This document shows positions 21,994 through 32,700 of a stretch of 64,000 nt of DNA, piece after piece; positions within the stretch are counted from its first letter, which is position 1; each line of letters opens with the position of its first letter. The notes under the pieces are model-generated. The model ran no database searches. It worked only from the letters and a program-made list of their open reading frames with translations, and had not been told where the DNA came from. The stretch comes from Fragilariopsis cylindrus CCMP1102 (taxonomy: Eukaryota; Bacillariophyta; Bacillariophyceae; Bacillariales; Bacillariaceae): positions 1 to 64,000 of the forward strand of contig FMBT01000401.1 of NCBI GenBank assembly GCA_900095095.1, written 5' to 3'. A program made the position numbers and the translations under genes.

Positions 21994-22340
21994 TTGTGAT
22001 TGCGACATTTCAAAGCACACTAATAAAGTAAAAACCAACAATATCCAAGTAAAGGATTCCATCTTTAAAAACAAAACGCTCTAGAATCTATTTTGTTCGA
22101 GCATCGTAAGAACTTGGATTTTGTATTATTTATTTCAAAAAAAGAGTAGCGTACAAATTATTCAAGTGATTGGTGTCATGTTTACATAACACATACACAC
22201 ACACACATTGAAAGCAGTACAATTTAGATACCATAGGTAATTTAATGATCAAAGATAATTCAATTTAACGCTTTGTCACAGAAAAATTGATTTTATGATA
22301 AAATTAATAGACGTTATTATATACAGGATACCCTTTCCTT
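21994..22340. other. Convergent 3' spacer
   Basis: The 347 bp between two gene ends contain a short CA run (ACATACACACACACACAT, near 22190) and AT-rich sequence. No gene. Confidence 0.55.
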
Positions 22341-24534
22341 TTACGTAGCTGTTGATCCCTTGACCGCTTCTATACTTCTACTTTTACCTAACAAGTTCAT
22401 GATCGCATTGATCATTGATCCTGAAAAGATACGACCTACAAAGAAACTTGCACGAACTAACTGAAAGACAGCGAAACAAAACCAAACTTGTTCGACGCCA
22501 CCGGTAGTCTTTACACGCAATAGTGCGGGTGGAAGCAAGGCGGTAGTAAAGAGGTATACTCCTGCTAAAAATTTCAGTTCTCTTCTTGCTAACAAAATAC
22601 CTTCCGCAACAGCGACTGGTGCTGTCAAAAACGCACCCGCCCACAGATACTTCGCAAGTGGTTTGACACTATTTGTAACTACCGTATCAGATGTCAAAAT
22701 ACCACCAAAATATGCGGGAATCAGCGACGCAAGAGATGCAACAACAGTTGCTACGACGAATCCCAACTTCATCAAGCTCGAACCAACAGAAAAGCGCTAT
22801 CCAGCCATGGGTTTAACGACAGGGTCCGTTGATGGACTGCTAATTTTGTTTTTGGTGACGTAATCGGTCACGGGTGCCAGATATGGAGGGATGAAGGTTT
22901 GCGCCGTTTGACTAATAACTTCCATAAATGGACTCACAAGAAAAAACAATGATAGGAGAATTTGATGACATGCCAATGACGTGGGTTGACCGGGAACAGC
23001 AGCTGCTGAATGCGTCATAAATCCGAAGGCAGCCAACTTTCCAAGAATCAAGGTGAGAACTGGAGCGGCGAAACCCAAGAATGCTTTCCCACCGACGACA
23101 CTATCATCGCCGTTTGCGGTCACTATTGTCTTTTTCTTCCATAATCTCAAACTACCATCCCGAACTAGTCGTTTGCGAGCAGGCCCAAGTAATGCAGCGG
23201 TAGCGGCTAGAGAAGTAGAAGCGACGAGGGGCGGGAGCGAAATAGAGGTGGAGAAGAAAGATCGTCGAAGAACAAAAGGAGCAGATACAAAAGATGAGAA
23301 AGAAGACATGATCGTGGTGATAATCTTGTTCGATTGATAGGGTTAAGAGAACAAATATGTCAAAATACTCATCAATACTTTGTATTCTAAGACACAAGCA
23401 GCATGCTGCATCTCCAAATAAGGAAGCCGGAGTGTGTCAATTGAACCTACACGTATCACGTACCTAATTGTGCAACTAGGGTGGCAATTGCCGCTCCACG
23501 AAGTCCCATTCCAAAAATCTTTACTAACAAAAATCTCCGATAAGGTTGACCACAGTCGAATACAATATGGCAATCAATGGTGTTACAGAGTCTTTAGCAC
23601 CCAAGAGTGCCGACTGGAGAACCCCCAACAGCAAAGAGGTCGGCAGGGAAAACGCTCTGATTTTGACATAAGCCACTGCCGAGTCGAGCAATGCTGGTAC
23701 ATCATCAGGTCCGTGTCCTTCACACGAGTGTATCACAAAGAAAAAGCAAAAGAAAGTGTACGATGTAAGAATATTGGAGAAAAACTTATGGGATACAGCT
23801 GCGAGAAAGACAAAAGAATAGCGAAGATAATATAATAGTAAAAAACTATGGCTGTTTTAACCAATCGATTTGACATGACATGATACAATAGAATCCAATA
23901 CAATACAATACAATACGATACGTACCGATATATAGAGCTAACAACGGTCGAGCGAAGGCCCATAGAAACAACATGATACCGATCCCACATCTCAAAGCTA
24001 CTCGACTAGCAGTGGTAACAACCGCTTCGGCTTGATCTGATGCTTCCCCCTTTTGAGCTATTGCCGAAGAATACAAGTTGGTGGTTGCTACATTCAGAAA
24101 CGCAAATAGGTACGTCGCTCCGTCAAAGAAAGTGGTGGCTGGACCGAGTGCAGCGAGTTGAGTAGCAGATTCTGCTGCTCCTGCCGAAAGTCCAACAAAT
24201 GATGTATCGACTAAGGACAAAGAGGATTGGCGACCCATAACGCTAAGCAAGGTATTGCAAACTTTCGATAGTCCTTCCAAGTTGGTAGTGCGGGAGGTTT
24301 ATCTTTCAAAACGCTACTTCCACCACGTGGAATTTCTTCTGCGAAAGAATCTTCGTCCTTTCCCGATGTCTCGATCGATTTCAATCGACATGATCCCGTC
24401 GTTGACAATGGTAGGAAGTTGGAGGCAATGCTTTTGGAATTACGATGTAATCCTGAAACTGGAATAAAAGCATCTGCTGCGACGACCGAAGCTAATACCC
24501 ACGTGGGCAGCAAACAATTTTTTGAAATCCACAT
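22341..24534 (-). CDS. Plastid MATE-family (DinF/EDS5-like) transporter, frame broken
   Basis: Exons 24534-23926, 23717-23464 and 23206-22341. The start at 24534 opens a signal peptide ending AADAFIPV, a plastid-entry motif. MATE features follow: [90 protein letters not shown] and the C-terminal helices around [11 protein letters not shown]. The family exports organic anions or phenolics by cation antiport; plant relatives in chloroplast envelope include EDS5. The frame is interrupted by one missing base at an A run (24219-24221), one at another A run (23529-23533), and an in-frame TAG at 22797-22799. Restoring the two bases makes the total 1731 nt, divisible by three. The TAG could be a base error, a real stop or the end of a short unseen intron. 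Confidence 0.85.
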
Positions 24535-24948
24535 GACAGTCACGGTTTCACAATTGTTTCTGTGTGAATTGTTTTTGTTGGTTTGTTTGTTTGTTTGAAG
24601 TACTGAATAACTGAATATATTGTTTCTACTACAAGTACAATCAATCAATATCATCAACATCATCCTCATTGATCATTGGCGTCGGGGACAAAGCAAATTC
24701 AAACAACAGTTCACACACGTCAAAAGTGCGTATTACGTATTATTGATTCGCGCGGGACTCTAATTGTAGTCACGGTAAAGATCTTTGTTTTTTAGCCTAA
24801 AGTTATAACGAACAAATCCTATCACATCATTATCACATCGCTCAAACAAAAATTGAGAATTTTGCAAATTCTTTAGCAAGATTGTCTGACTGTTTCGTTG
24901 TTTCATATCTTGAGTCTTCACAAAACAATAATTTGCCCCAGAATAAAA
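24535..24948. other. Divergent promoter region
   Basis: A 414-bp gap between the starts of the MATE and protease genes. It contains a TTTGTTTGTTTGTTTG run near 24580-24597. No gene seen. Confidence 0.5.
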
Positions 24949-26466
24949 ATGAAAATGATTATGAATATTCTACTTTCGCTGGTGTTCTTTCTTGTTGCTA
25001 ATCCCAGCAGTAAGATCAGCAGTTTTGCTGTTGAGGAAGAATTTAATGAGTCTGTATTCGACTTCGACAGATGGGTCACTTTGATGAATGATCAAAACAA
25101 AAAGAAGTACCCGTCGGAAAATGAACGTTTGCTGCGTGAAATAATTTGGAACGAAAACAAAGTTTCTGTAGAACAGCACAACGTTGCATACGATGCAGGA
25201 CATACGTCATGGAAGATGACAATGGAGTCACCATTCGCCGATCTAACTTCGGACGAATTTGCTACTTCGTATTTAATGGACCCACAGCATTGTTCGGCAA
25301 CTACTAGTGCAAGAAGTACAAGCAGCACAAGTAGTCAGCAAAGGCAACATAAGGATAATTGGATCAATGACGAGAACGCAAATACAAAAGATACAAATAT
25401 AACGACGAAGATAACCGCGAAGGATAAGAAAATCAGCGTCGATTGGAGAACCAAAGGAATCATGACACCTGTCAAGGATCAAGGACATTGCGGTTCTTGT
25501 TGGACATTTTCGACTTCAGGGTGTCTGGAAGCCCACACATGCTTGGCGCACAAGAAAGATTGCACAGATTGGAATGGACTCGCTGAACAGCAATTGGTGG
25601 ATTGTGCAGGAGATTTTAACAATTTCGGTTGCAGTGGAGGGCTTCCCAGTCAGGCATACGAGTATATCAAATACAACGGCGGTATGGATTTAGAAACGAG
25701 TTATACGTATGAAGCGACAGACGGACCGAAATGTCTCGCCAAAGATGGGACCGTAGGAGCGGTCGTAGCTGAGGTGTATAACATAACTAGCGGCGACGAA
25801 GACGATCTAGTCGATGCAATTTCGAAGGTCGGTCCTGTTTCGATAGCATACCAGGTATCACCGGACTTTCGATTTTACCAACACGGTGTTTACGACAGCT
25901 ATAACGCAACGACGAAGTCGACCATGTGCAACAACACCAATAATGACGTGAACCACGCCGTGGTAGCAGTTGGACTCGGAACAACAGCCATCAGCAAACA
26001 CAACAATAACAATGACGGCGGTACCCCATATTATATCGTGAGAAATTCCTGGGGTAAGAAAAGAAAATCGTTACTGTTTCTTTAGTTTCGCAGATACGGT
26101 ACTTGTCTTGCTTTGTTTTTTCTTTGTCTTCTTCTGTGATATCGTTCTACTTTAATCGGTTGTCAATAATATTCATTGTGTTTTGTAATTAATAGAATCT
26201 AACCAACTTTTTATTATCCGGAAACAAATGAATCCATCACCATCGCAGGTACATCCTGGGGAATGGAAGGACATTTCTGGATGAAACGTGGTGAAAACCT
26301 TTGTGGCGTAAGCGATTGCGCTGCGTTTCCCATCGTTCCGACACCTAAGAATATAGAAGAGGTGGAGAAGGAGAAGGAGCTTTTTCAGAAACAACGAAAC
26401 GGTGAAGACAACAATAAAGAATCAACTCTGACACTGGAACAATCGCTTTACTTGCGAAAGAAATAG
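24949..26466 (+). CDS. Papain-family (C1A) cysteine protease, secreted or vacuolar
   Basis: Exons 24949-26053 and 26249-26466, with a 195-nt intron (GTAAGA...GCAG), give 440 residues; the frame opens earlier at 24898, but the Met at 24949 starts the signal peptide (MNILLSLVFFLVANPSS). An I29 inhibitor prodomain follows (FDRWVTLMNDQNKKKY, NENKVSVEQHN, FADLTSDEF). The mature enzyme begins near VDWRTKGIMTPVKDQ, with the active-site Cys in GHCGSCWTFS, oxyanion Gln in KDQ, cathepsin core CSGGLPSQAYEYIKYNGG, catalytic His in VNHAVVAVG and Asn in VRNSWG. The intron lies right after that Asn and the junction reads NSWGTSWGMEGHFWMKRG. The end has NLCGVSDCAAFP. All catalytic residues are present. An Asn/Thr-rich stretch separates prodomain and enzyme. 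Cathepsin L/H-like. Confidence 0.95.
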
Positions 26467-26770
26467 AATAACTTTAGACCGTATCCATGCATTCTCAAAT
26501 TGTAACATTTGCTAAGATATACAACCTAAATGAACAAATAAGTAAGAGTACAAGGGCAAGATGTGAATTAGATTTGACTTAAACGTATGTCGATAACGCT
26601 GCTGACTATGAAGGTGGTGATTTATAATAATATGGTTACCAACACGATTCATTCAGATAGGGAAAGGAAAAATCATGGAACGCTGAGTCAACTAATTACA
26701 TTATAGTTATTTGTAGAACTTGTAGCATGTTTACTAGTATTATTATTATATAATTACTATATTAATTAGT
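26467..26770. other. Convergent 3' spacer
   Basis: About 300 AT-rich bases between two gene ends; no gene or clear repeat seen. Confidence 0.5.
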
Positions 26771-27996
26771 CTAGGATATATTGACATTTGTGGACCAGAA
26801 TTCAACACTTTTCATGTAAGCATCACGATCGATTGGAATACCGGAACCTCCTTCCTCTTTGCCTAGTGCATTTCGCATTTGGGTAATCCTGATTGTTATA
26901 TCATTGATGATTTTTGATAATAACGCGTTAGATTTATTTCATTTTATTTTATTTTGTCGTTGAATAGGGCAATTTCAAGTCCATAATCGTTTCAAGAGAG
27001 ATACAGAAAGTTAGAAACGAAACAATAAAAAAAGAAATCGCGTACGTATTATTCTTACGCAAAGCAACAGTACATTGTACAACAATAAAGATAGATTATA
27101 AAACAATGCATTTAATTGGGCAAACATTATCTGACGAGAGAGGAAAGGGTTGATACTTGTATTAATAAAAATATAGAAGGGTTGGATACGCCAGCACAAT
27201 TCCCATAATTCACGATCGACGCATTCAAAAAAAAACAAAAAACAAAAATATCCGAGACAGAGGAGGTCAAGTTCGAAATTATCAAATCATGAAACGAACG
27301 AACAAATAAATAAATAAATACGTACGGATTCATGGGCAGTTCAAAGTCTTCATCTTGTGCCTTGATACTAACGATACCCCATGGTGCTGTTTCCTTTTCT
27401 TCTTCCTCTTCTGTTGTTTTACCCTTCTCCATACTGGCATTCTCTTTTTGAATTTGTTCACGAGAATATAGAATCAAATCTAAATATTTTGCGACAGGTA
27501 ATTTTTCAATACCACCACCCACAACGGCATCCAGTGGAATGAAACGTTGTAGAACAGGTACCTCCTTGTCATTCCGAGCTGCATATTCGGAACGAATCAA
27601 ATGTTCATTCCCCTTCACGGGTAACGTGTTTGCTTTTCCATCACTGCCTGTAAAATTATTCATTAAAAATATATGTTTACAAAATGGTGCATATCCCTCT
27701 TGTAAATTTTCTGATTTGTACCGTTCATTCACAATCTTTTCAAATTCTTCGATACTTAATGAAAAGACAGTACCACCGTATGTTTTACTTTGCTCATATT
27801 GTTGGAATTGTCGATAGCAGAATGGATCGACCACAAGATTCTTTGTTGTGGATGCCATTGCTGAGGTTGATGTTGAGCTTGATGCTAAGGTTGATGTTGT
27901 TGTTGTTGTTGTTGCGAAGGCACGTACACTACGAACAGCAGATGGATGTAAAATATAGGAAGCTTGAAAGGCAAATAAACACGAGGCTAGTCTCAT
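26771..27996 (-). CDS. DUF3228-like protein, organelle-targeted
   Basis: Exons 27996-27326 and 26888-26771 (437-nt intron, GTACGT...TCAG) give 262 residues. After a leader with RAFATT and a Thr/Ser-rich stretch comes a conserved-looking domain: LVVDPFCYRQFQ, FEKIVNERY, EGYAPFCKHIFLMNNF, EYAARNDKEVPVLQRFIP, KLPVAKYLDLILYSREQI, and APWGIVSIKAQDEDFELPMNPITQMRN across the splice. The pattern (DPFC, YAPFCKH, EVPVL.RWIP-like, ELPM.PIT.MRN) recalls DUF3228, a small family in bacteria and algae with no assigned function; I name it from memory with moderate confidence. The leader may send it to plastid or mitochondrion. Confidence 0.75.
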
Positions 27997-28587
27997 ATTT
28001 TATGTGTTGCTGGTCCTGTAGAGGTCATGAAGATGATTGTATTAATGTCATAAAAATGCTCATCACATCAAGTATCTCCCTTACTTTTATGTAATTTTTT
28101 TCTTTCGAATGTCTGCCTGCCTTTCACTTTTGAGTCGTGCATTGAAAGTTAAATACTAAAATTGTGTCGATTTTTCAAATTTTTGTGTATCAAAATCTTG
28201 CTATGATGGACGAGTGAGAGTGTGTTCATTCCATTCCATCATCAATCATCTCAACGAATTCGATGAATCAAGATAACAACTATAATCAATCGTACATTAT
28301 TTGTCATTTCTATTTCTATTGTTACAACGAATGTAGAACAAGGAAGGTGGAAGTTGAACCTTGTGTGATACGGCAGACTATAAGAACAGAGCAGTTACAA
28401 AATCTCGGCCGTGATATACTAGTAGTAAAAAAAGGAAGAGATCACAAGTTCACCATTCGACCATTATACAATTGAGGAGAGAGCTTCAGTAAAGCTCATA
28501 CTAACATACACAGATTCAATTGGTATCCTGAAAAATACGGCATTATAGACACAGGTATTAGAACATCAGCGTCGGCAATAATAGAGT

Positions 28588-28618
<31 letters not shown>

Positions 28619-28628
28619 TTACTGTACA
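27997..28628. other. Divergent promoter region with GA microsatellite
   Basis: This 632-bp gap separates two divergent starts. It ends in a GA run directly upstream of the dioxygenase-like gene and contains no gene. Confidence 0.5.
28592..28618. repeat. GA dinucleotide microsatellite in a 5' leader
   Basis: About 13 AG units end ten bases before the ATG at 28629. The remaining leader contains TACTGTA at 28620-28626. Such GA tracts near starts can act as promoter elements in plants; here that is inference. Confidence 0.7.
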
Positions 28629-29456
28629 ATGGCTATGCCCCGATGGAATTATTCTCTACAGATTCTGCTCTTGTATTTTTCCTTTTACATCCAGCATTCT
28701 GACTGTCAACAGCAGCAGCAACAAGAACAAGAAGGACCATCCAATAATCCACATATATTATTATATGGAAGTTTGCGGAATGATGTAGGAGAACCAGTGC
28801 AAGAGGCACAGGTACAATTTTGGCATGCCGATTATAATGGTAATTATTACCACCCAGGAGATGATTTAGATGGATATGAATTATTAAGTGATACATTTAG
28901 TTACTTTGGTACAGCCGAAACAGATGCGTTAGGGAATTTTGCATTCAAAACATTCCGACCAGGTTTGTATGCAGGTCGACCAATAACACATATCCATTTC
29001 AAAATTTGGCAAAATGGACAAGAGTTACTAACTTCTCAATTTTACTTTGAGGATGAAAATGCATCCCGAATGTTTGATGAGATGCTAATACTTACACTCC
29101 AAGAATCCATCCAAGATGACAATGGTAATTCCTTCTTGTATGCCACGAAGACGGTCGTGGTTAAAAATAATAGGAATGTAGATGGGATCGAAAAATTAAC
29201 ACCCGACCAGCAAGAAGGACCATTTTATCCAGTGGTTGACTTTTTTGATGTTGGAAATGATATGACAGCAGGACTACTTAATCGATTGGAGGGTGGTGAT
29301 GGCGGAGTACTAACAGCAGATGATCTACCAATATTGGAACCACCTATTTTACCACTTTCATCGGCTCGCACATCAGCAGGATTGATTTTCAATGCTTTCA
29401 TAATTATTGTTTTGACGCTCATTCCTATTTCGCTGGAGATTTTTTATGATCGGTAA
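28629..29456 (+). CDS. Secreted, membrane-anchored intradiol dioxygenase-like protein
   Basis: A 275-residue intronless protein. It has a signal peptide (ILLLYFSFYIQHSDC), a Gln-rich linker, then the core beta-sandwich of intradiol ring-cleavage dioxygenases: DVGEPVQEAQVQFWHADYNG, YYHPGDD, GYFGTAETDA-like turn (FSYFGTAETDALGNFAFKT), and RPGLYAGRPITHIHFKIW. The candidate iron ligands are Tyr in NYYH, Tyr in GLY and the two His of HIH; the Arg in AGR is also kept. After the core comes LTPDQQEGPFYPVVDF, a motif normally found at the N terminus of bacterial enzymes. A hydrophobic helix near the end (GLIFNAFIIIVLTLIPISL) probably anchors it in the membrane. The family opens catechol-type aromatic rings; the substrate here is unknown. 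Confidence 0.85.
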   Translation: MAMPRWNYSLQILLLYFSFYIQHSDCQQQQQQEQEGPSNNPHILLYGSLRNDVGEPVQEAQVQFWHADYNGNYYHPGDDLDGYELLSDTFSYFGTAETDALGNFAFKTFRPGLYAGRPITHIHFKIWQNGQELLTSQFYFEDENASRMFDEMLILTLQESIQDDNGNSFLYATKTVVVKNNRNVDGIEKLTPDQQEGPFYPVVDFFDVGNDMTAGLLNRLEGGDGGVLTADDLPILEPPILPLSSARTSAGLIFNAFIIIVLTLIPISLEIFYDR

Positions 29457-29710
29457 TTGGTAATTGGTAATTGTAATTAACTTAGTTGGCTGACTGCTCG
29501 AAGTAGTTTGACCCCAACTATAGTATTTCTGCTTCATAAAAGATTTTTTGAACTTAAAATTGGCTTCTATTATATAATTAAATTTTATTAGCTCTTTTAC
29601 ATCATGTGCAGATTAATGAGTTTATGTGTATAATTAATGAATTGTGTAAATATGAAATGGAAGTTACTGTACATTTGAAACATTTTTGTTCTTGTTCTTT
29701 CTATTTTTCT

Positions 29711-32700
29711 TTATTCTTCTCGTCCTCCAAGTGCAACACCAGGGGGCATCACGCTCCTTGCGACCTGTCAAAGTTAGAAATGGGGTATAAAAGAATTCAA
29801 TGTGAGAAGACAAAACAGAAGAAAGATGATACAAGATACAACACGTAAATAAATGAAATAAGATAAAAGTAAACTTACAGATTCGAAAACTTTTTCGATC
29901 TCGGAGGAACACCGGGTGAAGGGATAATTCCAAAATCCGTATCGTTCTTGATTCTTGATCAATTCAATGAACGTGACCAGCAATCCCCATGGATGAGGCC
30001 TGTGAAGAATCAATCGTTCGAGGAGGACTCGGGTAATCTGTTCCTTGACTGCCACATTCTTGGACTCGCTGAATAGATATAGCATGACGCAAGAAAAATA
30101 ATGGGTATGACTAGATGGATAGCGAAGCTGATTTGCAATCGCATTCAAGCAGATGTATCGACCCTTATCATCAAAATCCATCAACTTTTGAAGGACCTCC
30201 ATTTCCGGTGTATGAGACAATGAGATCTGAGAGCTCTGCCGTGCGAGAGCATGGATGCCAACATATAAAACAAGGGAGTTGACCTTCGGAGCATCAATTT
30301 CGTTCGTACGTTCTTTCTTAAAAAAGATCGGGAACGCCTCGAGAAAGTCCCTCATCTGACCATCCTTAAGGAAAGCATCCAAGTGACCTCTGAATGACTC
30401 GATTGGTCCTAGTACATTCGAAAGTATGATTGGGCTCTGAGAAATCTCAGAGAGTAAATCGATCTTCAAGTTTGGTGTGAAAGGATCTGGTGGATTCATC
30501 CCCTTGGGTGTTGCTGAAAGAATCATATTTCGAAGTTGGATGCAATTCAGCGGGATTACGTTGCAAAACGAAAGGTGATATCCAGCTAAAAAGGAAGGAA
30601 AATCATGCAAAAGAACCAAGAAAACACGGAGTGTTCCCTCGTATAACTTTTTGACAGGAGGAGTCATCTCCCCAACGTTGATGTAGGGTTCTAAAAACAG
30701 TAAGTAATCGATCAAAAGCTGATGAATAGTATCCCACCCTTGCTGTCCTTCAATGAGCAATAGATTGGGTAGAAAATGGCGATGTGACACAAGCTCGAAC
30801 CAAGAGAAGGAAAAACTTGGTACAACCAACGGCTGCGAAACATGGAAGGTCGCTGCAAAGACGCTGAGAATTCCAAGTCGAATAGGCTCGAGTTCTGGAT
30901 CTGGTTTGTTGATATCAATGATGAGATTCATAAAGATACGATACCATGGTCTCTGATCCCATTTACCTCTAGCTCCTGAAGCTTTCAACCTCTCAACGTC
31001 CCACATCATAGTGCGGACAGTACATCCAAGAATTTTGTTCAGCATAGCCAATCGTTGAACCTTGATCTGCTCAGGTGTCGATCCGCCAGCGTTCAAATTC
31101 TTGAACATCAGGACCAACAGCTTGCAATAGACATCCGCAACGGCATAATTCAACACGGTTCTGCCGTTTTCTCCACCAGTAGCAGACTTCAAAACGGCGT
31201 CGACAACGACCTGACTTGCGAGACGAACAAAACGTTCGGTGTGCTCTTCAACCGTTCCAACACCAAATTGTTGAAGGTATTGGAGGAACTGCGCGTTGAT
31301 CTGTTCATTTCCTGTGGCCTCATTATTCACTCGAATCCAATTTTCAAGTAGCTGTGTGACCTGCTGTCTAGCATTGGGTGGGTCCTTTTGGGAGAAACCC
31401 TCAGTCGCTTCAGCCACTTTAGCAGCTGCCGCCGAGAATCTCGAGAGCGAGTCTACTGATAGACTACTACTGTCCTGAGTTGTTCCATTAGATTGTCCCC
31501 ATCGATCATTGGCGGTGGATGCTACTGCTCCATTGGCAACCTGTCCGAGAGGAGCAGGATTTACAGATGATGTAGCTGGTCCTAACCCACGCATTTCTTC
31601 CAACATACGAAGTATTGGTTTCTTGTAAGCCTGAATTACATCTTGACCTGCTAGGCTACGACCATCAGCAATCCTAGTCATCAAATCAATGACCTTGGGA
31701 AAGTCATTTGGTAGTGAAATTCTCTCCATGAAAGCAGTTCGAATGAAGAGCAGCGCAAACTCTACCCAAACAGGGTTTCGTCCGTTATCAGCACGAGCAG
31801 CGAGGAATTGATCTAATTCAGCGACCGCCAGAAGACGACTCCTTACAAGTAGGAGCAGAACCGTTCTGTGCAAACGTCGTTGAGCTTCCGTATTAGTTGG
31901 AGCATACGTAGCCCAGGTACCCATATCTTTTCCAAGTTTTGGACAGGACGCATTAATCTTTTCCAAAAGAGCCACTAGGGCTTCAAGTCTTAATGGCTCT
32001 CCCAAGCTAAGCTCGTACAGACGCTTGAAAATTCCCTGAGAGAACTGAAGTACTGAATCCTGTTCAGTTTGAGCCAATACACGAGTGATTTCACCAGATG
32101 CGTTTAGATTTGGTAAAATCTGGTTGACGGCTGTTAGCAATTGGCGAATTTGATGCTCTTGTGGTAACATTTGCAACTTCACCTCTGGTGCACGAGGTCC
32201 TGCAGAAGCCAAAAGAGTTGTAACGGCACTGTCGAGTTTCGCTGCTAGAGCAGATAATGCTTCAATTCCAAGTTGAGGTTTCTGACCAGCAGCTTGTATC
32301 TCATTTTCAGGAGCACGAGCAGGACCAGCCCGTCCGGGGGCCATTCCAGCACCTGCAGATGCAGCGTTTGGTGACAAGGCACCCCCAGAAGTTGGAGTCT
32401 GTCGCGGCAACCTTTGAAAACTATCATAAAGCTGAAAGTGTTCGGCTCTGAGACCACCTGGTTTGGGACGAAGTTGGTCTGGTAGGCCTGCAGGGTAACG
32501 TTGGTTGTTCCCGAAGATCGACATATCATAGAATGGCTGACCAGTTTGTTCGCGATGCTTCCGCCTCGAGTTTAGCTGTTGCGAAAGGGCCTCGTCTACA
32601 TCACGAACAGCCTTTTCTGTCGCAGCCTTTTTCAATTAGCATGCAACCAAGTTCTAGATTATCGGTGGCGCAAATCTGAACACACTGTTCAATAATGTTT

